A DNA stretch of 47,625 nucleotides from Sphingobacteriales bacterium (lineage in GTDB: Bacteria; Bacteroidota; Bacteroidia; Sphingobacteriales; Sphingobacteriaceae). The position numbers and the translations under genes are program-made. The stretch is from assembly GCA_015654985.1 (NCBI GenBank), contig JAATFW010000179.1:1-47625 (forward strand), in the 5' to 3' direction. Of this stretch, positions 8,880 to 17,759 are shown in pieces. Positions within the stretch are counted from its first letter, which is position 1, and each line of letters opens with the position of its first letter. The notes under the pieces are model-generated. The model was given only the letters and a program-made list of their open reading frames with translations. It searched no databases and was not told where the DNA came from.

Positions 8880-9587
8880 TCCGTAGCTTAACATAAGGTT
8901 CTCTCTTTGGGTTCGGTTCTGACGGTTGTAGCTAAAGGATGTGGTGAAACTTAACCATTTCATTAGCTTCAGCGACAGATTAGCATTCGACCGGATAATA
9001 TAATCGTTTTTATCATTAAGAGAATTCTGTAAAAAGCCGGAGCCATCAGCTATAATTATGTTATGAACGTTAAATCTGAACAAAAGGCGCAGTGAATTTC
9101 TGAAAGTATGGTACACATCCCGGGTAGTGTCGTTCAGATAAAGGTCACTTTTATCGTACAGGATTCCATTACTGATATTTAAAAGGGTATTTTTCTTATC
9201 AATAAGGTTATAAGCTATGCCCAAACCTGTAAGCAACTGGTTATTTATTTTTAAAGAATAACTGGTATTATAATTAGCCAGACCCCAGTAAAAGAGGTGA
9301 GGCAGAGTTTTATACAGATTAAAATCAAGTGAAGACGAAAAGTCATTATTGGTAAGATTACGATCCTGTTTGCCATATACCCAGGTGTTGGAGGCGTTTA
9401 ATGAGATGCTTTTCTTTCTGATGCCAAGTTTCACGGCATTGTTAAGCAGGTACGAATCCCCATCGTTTGTCTTATTAACAGAGCCGGTCGACTGGTATCC
9501 TGCATAATAGTGAGTTGTATCAGTAAACTGGGCAAAAGAAGTTTTCCAGAACGCTATAATAACAAAAAATATAAGGTATTTAACCAT
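8856..9587 (-). CDS. DUF481-like outer-membrane protein
   Basis: A 243-residue protein with a clear signal peptide (MVKYLIFFVIIAFWKTSFAQ). The mature part consists of alternating amphipathic strands ending in an aromatic residue (LTLERYF), as expected for a small outer-membrane beta-barrel. The pattern of regularly spaced Asn, Tyr and Phe residues (NNAVKLGIRKKSISLNASNTW) resembles the DUF481 (salt-induced outer-membrane protein) group, which is why I use that name. The ligand or role is unknown. It is upstream of the micropeptide and GH13/treZ genes on the same strand, so it may be co-transcribed in part, but a separate promoter appears to start after it. Confidence 0.75.
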   Translation of the reverse strand: MVKYLIFFVIIAFWKTSFAQFTDTTHYYAGYQSTGSVNKTNDGDSYLLNNAVKLGIRKKSISLNASNTWVYGKQDRNLTNNDFSSSLDFNLYKTLPHLFYWGLANYNTSYSLKINNQLLTGLGIAYNLIDKKNTLLNISNGILYDKSDLYLNDTTRDVYHTFRNSLRLLFRFNVHNIIIADGSGFLQNSLNDKNDYIIRSNANLSLKLMKWLSFTTSFSYNRQNRTQRENLMLSYGLTLERYF

Positions 9588-9590
9588 GTT

Positions 9591-9773
9591 TCATTTCCTT
9601 GTTTTTTTAGTTGCTGCCGTCATACGAATATATGGACATTCAGAAATCCCATGAACTTGCCTTGAAACTGGTTTTTTCATAATGCGGATAAATGATTTAA
9701 ATAAAATAACCAGAAGGATCAGGAACAGTTTTGATAATTTGATTTTAGGATTTAATAAAACCATCGTGAGCAT
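9591..9773 (-). CDS. Possible small membrane protein
   Basis: A 60-residue frame with one hydrophobic stretch (LSKLFLILLVILF, about residues 13-25) and a very basic C-terminal half. It ends 3 nt before the DUF481-like gene on the same strand. I recognise no family and see no promoter box close to the start. It may be spurious. Confidence 0.25.
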   Translation of the reverse strand: MLTMVLLNPKIKLSKLFLILLVILFKSFIRIMKKPVSRQVHGISECPYIRMTAATKKTRK

Positions 9774-9883
9774 TTGCAGAGATCTACAAACCGGGATGGA
9801 CCGGGCGAAGCACTCTCCCGGACACCTTTAAAGCAAATAACAGAGTACTCATGATAGCTTCATTGCTAACAAAAACAATTATT

Positions 9884-10123
9884 TCAATGAAAATTGTAAG
9901 ACTCTATTTTTTCTGCAAGAATATCTAATATGGCTTCATCTACGTTACCCGGATTTTTGCAGACATGAAGAAATCCTCTTGAGTCGGGTTCAAAACCTGC
10001 TACCAGTTTACCCTCTCTGAAGATCATAAATTTGCAGCGATTATTTTCATCGTGTGCATAATCGATTACTTCATACATGGTTTGCTGGCTATCCTGGGGT
10101 AATTCAATGAGAAATTTTTCCAT
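9884..10123 (-). CDS. Small conserved-looking hypothetical protein
   Basis: A 79-residue soluble acidic protein starting MEKFLIELPQDSQQTMYEV. I chose the ATG at 10123 because it removes an 11-codon extension overlapping the upstream gene. The sequence has alternating strands and helices (CKFMIFREGKLVAGFEPD; VDEAILDILAEKIESY), with no signal peptide or known motif. It follows a membrane protein gene at 10134-10397 by about 10 nt, so the two probably form a small operon. No function can be assigned. Confidence 0.6.
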   Translation of the reverse strand: MEKFLIELPQDSQQTMYEVIDYAHDENNRCKFMIFREGKLVAGFEPDSRGFLHVCKNPGNVDEAILDILAEKIESYNFH

Positions 10124-10133
10124 AAAATAAAAA

Positions 10134-10397
10134 TTATCTGTTTCCTGCCTCAATCTGATATTTTATCCTCCTGTTTTCAAATTCAGCATCTTTATATTTT
10201 ATATAAAAATAAATAGCGAAGATCAGAAATACTTTAGACAGGATAAATACGGTAATGAATATCCAGCGCCAATAACTTTGAACGCTAATGAGTTTAGGAG
10301 TGGTATTCTGATCTGTGCTTTCTAACGGCATCGAATCTTTATACCATGTTTCATTGTGAAGTATTATTTCCTTAAGGACTCTTTGTTCTATATCCAT
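10134..10397 (-). CDS. Small membrane hypothetical protein
   Basis: An 87-residue protein with an N-terminal soluble half and one transmembrane helix (about residues 43-67, WIFITVFILSKVFLIFAIYFYI), then a short charged tail. No family is recognised. It is the first gene of a two-gene minus-strand unit with the 79-residue protein and is divergent from the TonB receptor at 10711. Confidence 0.55.
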   Translation of the reverse strand: MDIEQRVLKEIILHNETWYKDSMPLESTDQNTTPKLISVQSYWRWIFITVFILSKVFLIFAIYFYIKYKDAEFENRRIKYQIEAGNR

Positions 10398-10710
10398 TTT
10401 CAGTTTGTTTCAGTACTTCCTTTATCTTTCTGAAATTTTAAGGCTTTTGTTCCCCTGTATTAAAGTATGTCATTATATACAGAATAATTTATTTTATTGT
10501 TTTAAGAATATTAAAATCTGATTATTTGTTTTTCCGGATGCAAAAGCTTCCGCATCTTTTTACTGGTTCTGCGTAATAAAGTTACTTATGTTTCTAAAAT
10601 TTACAATATTTACAGGAGATTTTACAGTTTGTGGATATTTTGGATGAATCCGGGAAAATTTATTTCATACCATTAATCTTAATGTAAATTTCACGTACTT
10701 AGAATGGTGT
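10398..10710. other. Divergent intergenic region
   Basis: About 310 AT-rich nt between the small minus-strand genes and the TonB receptor. I see no RNA gene or coding frame. Only imperfect -7-like boxes are present near the receptor start. Confidence 0.4.
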
Positions 10711-13071
10711 ATGAACATCTTAAAATTGGTATCTGTGATGATGCTACTGGCTGTTTTCTCAAATTGTTTAGCACAAAAAAAAGTGACGGTAAGCGGTTAT
10801 CTTAAAGATTCGGTAAGCGGAGAAAGTCTTGGAGGCGGTTTGATTGGTATTGCAGGAACAGACATTAAAACCGTTACAAACGATTATGGCTTTTATTCTT
10901 TAACACTCACTGCCGGCTCATATCCGCTTAGGTTCAACTATGTCGGTTATCGGAGAGAAGAAAAATTACTTTCTATTAAAAGGGACACCGTTTTCAATAT
11001 AAATTTAACCCCTTTGGTAAATTTAATGAACGAAGTAACAATAAATTCTGTTTCACGCAGCGAAAATGTGAATAAACCGGTGAGTGCTTCACCTCTTTCT
11101 ATCAGATCGGTAAGGCTGCTGCCGCCGCTTCTTGGTGAGGCAGATTTGATCAGGTCATTTCAACTCTTGCCCGGAGTTGGCACTGTTGGCGACGGAGCCT
11201 CAGGATTTAATGTAAGAGGAGGGGGAATTGATCAGAACCTGGTATTGCTGGATGAGGCACCGCTTTATTTTACCTCCCATCTGTTTAATCTTTTTTCTGT
11301 TGCCAACCCTGATGCACTGAAAGATGCATCTCTTTATAAAACAGAGATGCCCGCCCGCTTTGGAGGCCGCCTGTCTTCTGTTCTTGATATACGGATGAAA
11401 GATGGAAATGATAAAGAATGGAACCTTTCTGGTGGCCTGGGTTTAATTGCAAGCCGGCTGACAGTTGAGGGGCCAATTAAAAAAGATAAAAGTTCCATGA
11501 TAATCAGTGCGCGCCGGTCATATACCGACTTGATTACAAGGCAGTCGTCTGATCCTGATATCAGCGATAATTCAGTTTATTTTTACGATCTGAGTGCTAA
11601 GTTCAATTTCGGGTTGTCTCAGAGAGACCGGCTTTTTATTTCAGCCTATTTTGGAAAAGACAAAATTCAGGCAGAGAAAATATTTATGCTTCAATGGGGA
11701 AACGGAACCGGTACTCTGAGATGGAACCATATTTTTAGTCCCCGCCTTTTCTTAAATACCAGTGTTATTTATTCTGATTATAATTACCGCTTAGGCTCAA
11801 CGAGTAATCCAACCAACAGTTTTATCTGGCATGCCGGTATTATTGACTATACCTTTAAGAACGGTTTTAACTGGTATCCCGATGCGAAAAACACCATATT
11901 CTTTGGCGTTGAAGGGACTCTCCATGAATTCAGTCCCGGTAATGCCGTACCTGTAGGCCCCGAATCTTTATTTAATACTATAGAGATGCCGGGGCAGAGG
12001 GGCGCAGAATATAATTTATACTGGGACCATGAAGTAAACCTTTCCGGTGGTGTGGCGATAGAATACGGATTACGATATTCTGTTTTCCAGAGCCTGGCCC
12101 GGGGTAATACTACGGTATATGATTATGCCGGTACTGAAGGAATACGTAAAGAGGCTGTTAATCCGAAAACGTATTCCGACTGGCAAAGTATCCTGTGGTA
12201 TCAAAGCCTCCAGCCGAGAGCGGCCGTTAAATTACAGACCGGGGAAAATGCATCGGTAAAGGTTTCATACAGCCGTACGGCTCAGAATCTTCATCTGGTA
12301 TCCAATACTATTTCTACAAGCCCTCTCGACATGTGGACGCCAAGCTCATACAATATAAAACCAGAAACTGCCGATCAGTTTTCAGGAGGATATTTCAGAA
12401 ACTTCTCTGATAATAAATATGAAACTTCTGTTGAATTCTATTATCGTAAGTTACGCAATCAACCTGACTTTATCGACGGGGCGGAGACCATTCTTAATGA
12501 AGATCAGCCTGCCGATATGTTGTTCGGATCAGGAAGGGCTTATGGAGCCGAAACTTACTTCAGAAAAAATGGCGGGCGTTTTAATGGCTGGGTCAGTTAT
12601 ACATTAAGCCGTACAGAAAGGAAGGTGGAAGGAATCAACAACAATACTTATTTTCCCGCTAAGTATGATAAAACACACTCGCTTGCGGTCGTGGGAATTT
12701 ACCAGCTCAAACCCAGCGTTATATTTTCTTCAACCTATACTTTTACTTCAGGAACACCGGCGACTTTACCCTCCGGCCGTTTCGAATACCAGGGCCTTCC
12801 GGTACAATATAATTCATCTGATTACAGAAATAATTACCGTATACCGGCTTATCATCGTGTTGATATTTCGGCAATCTTTAAACGGAAGTTAATACCAGGC
12901 AGAAGATTCAGCAGCGAATGGATAGTTTTGCTTTTTAATGCTTTAAACCGCAGAAATACTTTTTCAATTTACCTGCGGCAGGATGAAAATCATCCGGCAG
13001 ACCTTGAAGCTGTACGTTTTGCGATGTTTGGTACAATTATTCCTTCAGTAACGTGGAACTTTAAATTTTAA
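10711..13071 (+). CDS. TonB-dependent receptor with carboxypeptidase-D-like domain
   Basis: A 786-residue outer-membrane receptor. It has a signal peptide (to about residue 21, NCLAQ), a carboxypeptidase-D-like domain (VTVSGYLKDSVSGESLGGGL, VGYRREEK), a plug domain (LLGEADLIRSFQLLPGVGTV, FNVRGGGIDQNLVLLDEAPLY, PARFGGRLSSVLDIRMKDG) and a 22-strand-type barrel. The next gene, a DUF4249 lipoprotein, starts directly after the stop codon. That receptor/DUF4249 pairing is common in Bacteroidota and implies joint uptake of an unknown ligand. No sigma/anti-sigma pair is adjacent. Confidence 0.93.
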   Translation: MNILKLVSVMMLLAVFSNCLAQKKVTVSGYLKDSVSGESLGGGLIGIAGTDIKTVTNDYGFYSLTLTAGSYPLRFNYVGYRREEKLLSIKRDTVFNINLTPLVNLMNEVTINSVSRSENVNKPVSASPLSIRSVRLLPPLLGEADLIRSFQLLPGVGTVGDGASGFNVRGGGIDQNLVLLDEAPLYFTSHLFNLFSVANPDALKDASLYKTEMPARFGGRLSSVLDIRMKDGNDKEWNLSGGLGLIASRLTVEGPIKKDKSSMIISARRSYTDLITRQSSDPDISDNSVYFYDLSAKFNFGLSQRDRLFISAYFGKDKIQAEKIFMLQWGNGTGTLRWNHIFSPRLFLNTSVIYSDYNYRLGSTSNPTNSFIWHAGIIDYTFKNGFNWYPDAKNTIFFGVEGTLHEFSPGNAVPVGPESLFNTIEMPGQRGAEYNLYWDHEVNLSGGVAIEYGLRYSVFQSLARGNTTVYDYAGTEGIRKEAVNPKTYSDWQSILWYQSLQPRAAVKLQTGENASVKVSYSRTAQNLHLVSNTISTSPLDMWTPSSYNIKPETADQFSGGYFRNFSDNKYETSVEFYYRKLRNQPDFIDGAETILNEDQPADMLFGSGRAYGAETYFRKNGGRFNGWVSYTLSRTERKVEGINNNTYFPAKYDKTHSLAVVGIYQLKPSVIFSSTYTFTSGTPATLPSGRFEYQGLPVQYNSSDYRNNYRIPAYHRVDISAIFKRKLIPGRRFSSEWIVLLFNALNRRNTFSIYLRQDENHPADLEAVRFAMFGTIIPSVTWNFKF

Positions 13072-13911
13072 ATGGGTTCAATGAGGTTCCTTAAGTTTAC
13101 TCAACTGTCAGTAATTATCTGTTTATTCTGTTCATGTCAGGATGTAATTGATATAAAGATAGACAAAGGCGAACCTGTAATGGTTGTAGAAGGGTGGTTG
13201 ACAAATAAACGTGAAGTTCAGTACATAAAGTTATACAAAAGCAAAGGTATCACAGAAGCAGGAGAGTATCCACCGGTAAGCCAGGCGCAATTAGTTTTAA
13301 GCGATGGTGCCGGTCATAAGGAAACTCTTACTGAAGTAAGCCAGGGAAGCTATGCAATCGCTAAGCTGAAAGCTGTTGCCGGCAGAACCTATACGCTCAG
13401 CATTCAAACCTCAGATGGATCATACGAAGCGGTTTCAACCGTACCCCGGTTATCGTTATCTCCTGATTCAGTTACATATAAATACGAGGATAAATCTATT
13501 TTTTACGAACATGCCGGTTATTATCCAATGATCAATGGTGCAGAGCTGGATGGTCCGGGAGATTATGTACAGATAAAATTATATAAGAATGGCAGGTATC
13601 TGAACAGTGCCAACGATCTGAACCTGTTTTCTGATAAATATGCAGATGGTTATTATATAATGAATATGGAACTTAATGTAGACAGCCCTTATGTCAGCGG
13701 AGATCTTATAAAGGCTGAAGTTTGGTCGCTTACAGAACATGCTTATTTTTTCTGGCACGATATCCGGGATCAGTTGTTTAACGCCCAGGTATTTGCAACC
13801 CCTTTAACCAATGTCAGGAGCAATATAGATAAGGTAACACCCGGATCGAAAAATGTGACAGGCTATTTCGGGACTTCTATAGTCAGGTCTGCTGAAAAAA
13901 GAATTAAATAA
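13072..13911 (+). CDS. DUF4249 domain lipoprotein
   Basis: A 279-residue lipoprotein with a lipobox near the end of the signal sequence (CLFCSCQD). An N-terminal beta domain (VMVVEGWLTNKREVQYIKLYK) is the recognisable DUF4249 start, and the C terminus (GYFGTSIVRSAEKRIK) is also typical. It begins directly at the receptor stop (TAA then ATG), so the two genes are translationally linked. DUF4249 proteins are thought to be surface or periplasmic partners of their TonB receptor, comparable in position to SusD, though unrelated to it. ATG 13081 (MRFLKF) is an alternative start. It runs to within 4 nt of the convergent YafY gene. Confidence 0.9.
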   Translation: MGSMRFLKFTQLSVIICLFCSCQDVIDIKIDKGEPVMVVEGWLTNKREVQYIKLYKSKGITEAGEYPPVSQAQLVLSDGAGHKETLTEVSQGSYAIAKLKAVAGRTYTLSIQTSDGSYEAVSTVPRLSLSPDSVTYKYEDKSIFYEHAGYYPMINGAELDGPGDYVQIKLYKNGRYLNSANDLNLFSDKYADGYYIMNMELNVDSPYVSGDLIKAEVWSLTEHAYFFWHDIRDQLFNAQVFATPLTNVRSNIDKVTPGSKNVTGYFGTSIVRSAEKRIK

Positions 13912-13915
13912 AGCG

Positions 13916-14890
13916 TCATTCTTCTGCATCTTTTTTTAGCCTCGTGCTAATAGCCGCTAACAGATCTTCAACCCTTCTCTTTAAAGTGTCAGGCTTAATA
14001 ATGGCGGCATAATCAGCAAACGTGAGGAACCAGCGGGCAAAGCCTTCAGGGAAAGCCGTCAGGAAAAACATCTCTGCATAATCATCACTCTTAATTTCTG
14101 ATATGAAGCCGTTGTAATATTTTTGCTCCGTAAGATATTTTGCGGCCATTGTATCTACCCGGATGGTTACAGCCTGCAGATCCCGGTTTTCGTACTGATT
14201 TTTCAGATATTCTTTTAATGTGATATGTTTGAGCCTGTAACATTCAGAAGTTAAAGAGATATTTTGAATCCTGTCGAGCCTGAAATCGCGGTAATCGTTC
14301 CGCAAATGACAGAAAGCTATCAGATGCCAATAATTATCGAGATAGAAAACACCTACAGGTTCAATATTACGCACAGAATTTTCCTGTTTGTAGTAGGTGA
14401 AATAATGAATAGTTATTACCTTGTTCTCATTAATACTCTTCAATATAGTCTGAAGCAGATTCAGATTCGGTTGACCGGCATGCTGTTGCTGCCGCGTCTG
14501 TAATACTTCAATATGCTTGTCTATGTGTTCGAGGAAATCTTTCTCTGTTAAGCGCAGTACAGACTTGATTTTGTACATAGCCGATTTATAATTTTCTCCG
14601 TTTGAAGGATCGGTAAGCTTTTCTACCAGCTTTTCCGCTGTAAGAAAAGCGGTAGCCTCTTCTCTGGTGAACATTACTGGTGGTAACCGATAGCCATCCG
14701 CTAAAGAATAACCCACTCCAGCCTCACCAACAAGAGGTACCCCTGCTTCTTCCAGTGTTTTTACATCCCTGTAAACAGTTCTCAGGCTAATATCGAAGCG
14801 TTCGGCAATATCAATTGCTTTTACAACCCTCCGGGATTGAAGATGGATCAATATGGCAGATATGCGGTCTATTCGGTTCATAGATAGCAA
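13916..14890 (-). CDS. YafY-type HTH/WYL transcriptional regulator
   Basis: A 324-residue regulator. An N-terminal winged HTH (RISAILIHLQSRRVVKAIDI, FDISLRTVYRDVKTLEEAGV) is followed by the YafY-specific GYRLPPVMFT segment, a WYL domain (about 150-225, with VFYLDNYWHLIAFCHLRNDYR) and a C-terminal WCX-like domain. WYL domains sense small ligands or nucleic acid and control the attached HTH. The next gene upstream on the same strand is the 75-residue hypothetical at 14950. The target is unknown; it converges on DUF4249, and only 4 nt separate the two stop codons, with no terminator visible. Confidence 0.93.
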   Translation of the reverse strand: MLSMNRIDRISAILIHLQSRRVVKAIDIAERFDISLRTVYRDVKTLEEAGVPLVGEAGVGYSLADGYRLPPVMFTREEATAFLTAEKLVEKLTDPSNGENYKSAMYKIKSVLRLTEKDFLEHIDKHIEVLQTRQQQHAGQPNLNLLQTILKSINENKVITIHYFTYYKQENSVRNIEPVGVFYLDNYWHLIAFCHLRNDYRDFRLDRIQNISLTSECYRLKHITLKEYLKNQYENRDLQAVTIRVDTMAAKYLTEQKYYNGFISEIKSDDYAEMFFLTAFPEGFARWFLTFADYAAIIKPDTLKRRVEDLLAAISTRLKKDAEE

Positions 14891-14949
14891 ATCTGCAAAA
14901 AAAAGAGGGATTGAGAAAGCTTATGATCCCGGTAAAGTGCTTCTCCTGT

Positions 14950-15177
14950 TTAATCCCAGCCGCTTCCCTTTTTTGCGTGCCCGTTCTTTATATGTTCTTC
15001 GGCTTTCGCTTTACCCAATATGGCAGCCATTTTATTGCCTTCATTATCTTTTCCCGTTGCAATATAACGGCCTGATTTTACATCGATAACAGGATCGATC
15101 ATCGGAACGTTCTTTGTTTTTGTTTTAACAGAATAAGCAGTGATACCACCCGTTTCTTCTTTCTTTTCTTTTGCCAT
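14950..15177 (-). CDS. Small basic hypothetical protein
   Basis: A 75-residue Lys/Gly-rich soluble protein (MAKEKKEETGGITAYSVKTK, ending HAKKGSGWD). No signal peptide, membrane span or catalytic motif is seen. The middle (IDPVIDVKSGRYIATGKDNE) has the look of a small beta-rich fold. It is 59 nt upstream of the YafY-like gene on the same strand. The codon pattern looks coding, but I cannot name a family. Confidence 0.6.
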   Translation of the reverse strand: MAKEKKEETGGITAYSVKTKTKNVPMIDPVIDVKSGRYIATGKDNEGNKMAAILGKAKAEEHIKNGHAKKGSGWD

Positions 15178-15530
15178 AACCAGATCTTATATTAAATTAT
15201 TTTTATGTTTGTTGCAGAATAACCTGTACAGGGCGTTTTTGTTTCTGTCAGAGCAGTATATTTTTAGCGCATTGCCGGATCTGCCATCGGCAATGAAGAC
15301 CAACTCTCCGTTATTTCAGGTTCCTGATTCGTTTTTTGTTCGTCAGACTTCAGGCAAAGAGCTGTAGAACGTTCGTTGGAGCCGTATCATCTGCCCGTCG
15401 TAGCCCTTGTACCCGCCCGTTGTTCGTCAGAACGGCAGGAGTAAGAAAAATAAAAAAGACACTGCTTAGGAAGTAGTAAATTATTCCGGCTTCGAACAGA
15501 TGAGTTATTGAGAGATCTTACATTAGCGTG
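15178..15530. other. Divergent intergenic region, no gene seen
   Basis: About 350 nt between the 75-residue gene and the promoter of the Pycsar-effector unit. A short perfect hairpin (TTGCCG/CGGCAA around 15272-15293) is the only clear structure. No coding frame is convincing. Confidence 0.4.
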
Positions 15531-15531
15531 T

Positions 15532-15561
15532 TTGGTTCCGAACGAATATTTCCTTAATTTG
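15532..15561 (+). promoter_or_regulatory. Promoter of the HD/Pycsar-effector unit
   Basis: TTG at 15532-15534, a 19-nt spacer, then TTAATTTG at 15554-15561, one mismatch from TAnnTTTG. The spacer equals that of the tRNA-Ser promoter in this window. The ATG of the first gene lies 35 nt downstream of the box. Confidence 0.5.
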
Positions 15562-15596
15562 TCAATATTAATCTAAATGGGTTGTAATTTTTAGAA

Positions 15597-16823
15597 ATGA
15601 TAAATTATCAACAGTTGCTGGAGCAGGTGAGTAAATATGTCAGGACATATTACAAAGAACATCCGAATCCCGACTTCTATTATCATAATATTAAACATAC
15701 AGGGTATGTTGTTAAAGCCGGTATTCAAATTGCAGAGCACTACCAGCTTTCTGATCATGATTTTTTTATTGTATGCTGTGCAGCGTGGTTTCATGATATT
15801 GGCTATTATTATACGGGCTCTGTCTTCCATGAGCAAAAGGGAACGGAAATTGCTGCAGAATTTCTTGAAGATCAAGGTGTAGATGCCGAAACTGTTGCTA
15901 AAATAAAAAAGTGCATCCTGGCTACAAAATTGCCTCAAAGTCCTGAAGATCTGAATGAGAAAATTGTTTGTGATGCTGATCTGTTCCATCTGGGAACAGA
16001 TGAGTTTAAGAAAAAAAACAAGCAAATAAGACAGGAAGACGAGGCTGTGAGCAGAAAAAAGGTGAGTAAACCGGAGTGGAGGAAAGGGACCATAAAACTC
16101 TTTGAACAACACATGTATCATACAGATTACTGCCGGTTGCTGCTCAATAAAAAGAAGGATGAAAATCTTAATGATCTGAGAAAGAAAGTGGCTGAGGATG
16201 CCGGCAGCAGCAGCGGGCCGGAGCCCATTATACCTGTTGCCGTTCATGGCGAAACAGGTACAGACGGGCAAAAGAAGAAAGACAAAGACAGGCCTGAACG
16301 CGGAATTGAGACGATGTTCAGGATAAGTTCCAGTAATCATCAGCGCCTTAGTGATATGGCCGACAACAAAGCGCATATCCTGATTACCGTTAATTCGATC
16401 ATTCTTTCAGCAATCATCAGTTTATTGCTCCGGCGCCTGGAAGATCATATTTATCTTGAAATTCCTACGGTGATTCTTTTGATGGTGAGTTTGGTAACAA
16501 TGGTCTATTCTATTCTTGCTACCAGGCCAACTATTCCCCGGGGGACTTTTACACAAAAGGATATTGATGAAAAAAAAGTAAATCTTTTATTCTTTGGTAA
16601 TTTCTACAAAATGAGCCTCGACGATTACTCAGCAGGTATGTGGAAGACCATGGAAGATAAATCATTTTTATATGGAAGTTTGATACGTGATGTTTATTCT
16701 CAGGGTATTGTGCTTGGCCGTAAATATCAATTGTTAAGGGTGGCTTATAACATATTTATGTTTGGACTGGTAATTTCAGTGGCAGCCTTTATTCTGGCTT
16801 CAGTTATTCACGGGAGGGACTAA
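15597..16823 (+). CDS. HD-domain protein fused to Pycsar-type membrane effector (DUF5706)
   Basis: A 408-residue two-part protein. Residues 1-180 form an HD phosphohydrolase domain with metal ligands visible at H34 (IKHT), H66-D67 (WFHDIGYY) and D126 (VCDADLFH). After a charged, low-complexity linker (185-237), residues 238-408 carry the DUF5706/PycTM signature (FRISSSNHQRLSDMADNKAH, then ILITVNSII) with three visible hydrophobic spans (about 261-279, 289-307, 386-404). In Pycsar defence, PycTM proteins bind cCMP or cUMP made by a PycC cyclase and damage the membrane. Here no cyclase is nearby; the HD domain might instead degrade the signal. It is the first gene of a closely spaced four-gene plus-strand unit. 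Family identification is confident; a defence role is not. Confidence 0.9.
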   Translation: MINYQQLLEQVSKYVRTYYKEHPNPDFYYHNIKHTGYVVKAGIQIAEHYQLSDHDFFIVCCAAWFHDIGYYYTGSVFHEQKGTEIAAEFLEDQGVDAETVAKIKKCILATKLPQSPEDLNEKIVCDADLFHLGTDEFKKKNKQIRQEDEAVSRKKVSKPEWRKGTIKLFEQHMYHTDYCRLLLNKKKDENLNDLRKKVAEDAGSSSGPEPIIPVAVHGETGTDGQKKKDKDRPERGIETMFRISSSNHQRLSDMADNKAHILITVNSIILSAIISLLLRRLEDHIYLEIPTVILLMVSLVTMVYSILATRPTIPRGTFTQKDIDEKKVNLLFFGNFYKMSLDDYSAGMWKTMEDKSFLYGSLIRDVYSQGIVLGRKYQLLRVAYNIFMFGLVISVAAFILASVIHGRD

Positions 16824-16886
16824 CCCCCCACTTTTATGATGCACCAGCAGGGTTTGTTTTTTAAGCAACGATAGTTTAACAAAAAA

Positions 16887-17759
16887 ATGCAACAGATGAT
16901 TATTAATTGGCGTATAATTAAACTCTCTCTTATTTTTATATATTCGTTTGGCTGTATTGCCTGTGGCCAGAAAAAGAATACCTATACAAGTCCCGCAGGA
17001 TACGATCTCCGTCATCCCGAAAAATTTAATATGCCGGGGGGATTGCTTGAAATATCAGGCATTACGTTTCATAAAGGTAATCCCGATACCCTTTATGCAG
17101 AACAGGATGAAAAAGGCAGGCTTTACCGGCTGCACCTGGGAGACAAAACGGCAAAATATACTCACTTTGGGAAAGACGGAGATTATGAAGATCTTACTAT
17201 TTCCGGAAACGAGGTGATCGTACTCAGAAGCGACGGAACATTATTCTCCTTTCCTTTTAATGAGTCGGCAGGCGATCATACTGATCATGTTACAGAATAC
17301 AAAAAAATCTTTCCTAATGGGGAGTATGAGGGGATTTATTCTGACGAAACCGATGCCAGGGTTTATGTTCTCTGTAAAGATTGTAAGACGGCGAAAAAAA
17401 ACAACGAAGTTTCGGGATATACCGCTGGTTTTAAACAATCAGGATATGTGGTTAATGGAAGCTTTAGCATTGATTTTTCCGGGTTTCCGGATGTTGTAAA
17501 GCAGAAAAAGTTTCGGTTCAAGCCTTCTGCTCTTACCCGTAACCCCCGCACCCGGGAGTGGTTCATTCTTTCTTCAGTAAACAAAATGCTGGTGGTGGCA
17601 GATCCGGGGTTTAAAGTAAAGGATATTTTCAGGCTTGATCCTGCATTATTTCCGCAACCTGAAGGTATCGCTTTTGATAAAGATCTGAACCTTTATATCT
17701 CAAATGAAGGAAGTGGAATAAGTGCAGGGAATGTTCTTAAATTTAAACTATTAAAATAA
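16887..17759 (+). CDS. SdiA-regulated-like propeller lipoprotein
   Basis: A 290-residue exported protein with a lipobox-type signal (FGCIACGQ, cysteine near residue 26). The rest resembles the SdiA-regulated family, a beta-propeller: LLEISGITFHKGNPDTLYAE near the start, YEDLTISGNEVIVLRSDG, then QPEGIAFDKDLNLYISNEG at the end. The family is usually periplasmic or surface-anchored and of unknown ligand. It follows the HD/Pycsar gene by 63 nt, and its stop codon overlaps the next ATG (TAATG), so it is translated with the GAF-like gene. ATG 16896 is an alternative start. Confidence 0.82.
   Translation: MQQMIINWRIIKLSLIFIYSFGCIACGQKKNTYTSPAGYDLRHPEKFNMPGGLLEISGITFHKGNPDTLYAEQDEKGRLYRLHLGDKTAKYTHFGKDGDYEDLTISGNEVIVLRSDGTLFSFPFNESAGDHTDHVTEYKKIFPNGEYEGIYSDETDARVYVLCKDCKTAKKNNEVSGYTAGFKQSGYVVNGSFSIDFSGFPDVVKQKKFRFKPSALTRNPRTREWFILSSVNKMLVVADPGFKVKDIFRLDPALFPQPEGIAFDKDLNLYISNEGSGISAGNVLKFKLLK

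Noticed and set aside
15591-16376. Long minus-strand open frame (261 codons) opposite the HD/Pycsar gene
   Set aside because: It is the antisense of a gene with intact HD and DUF5706 motifs and has no recognisable domain.
15597-16823. A complete Pycsar defence system
   Set aside because: No PycC-type cyclase gene is found nearby, so only the effector-like part is supported.
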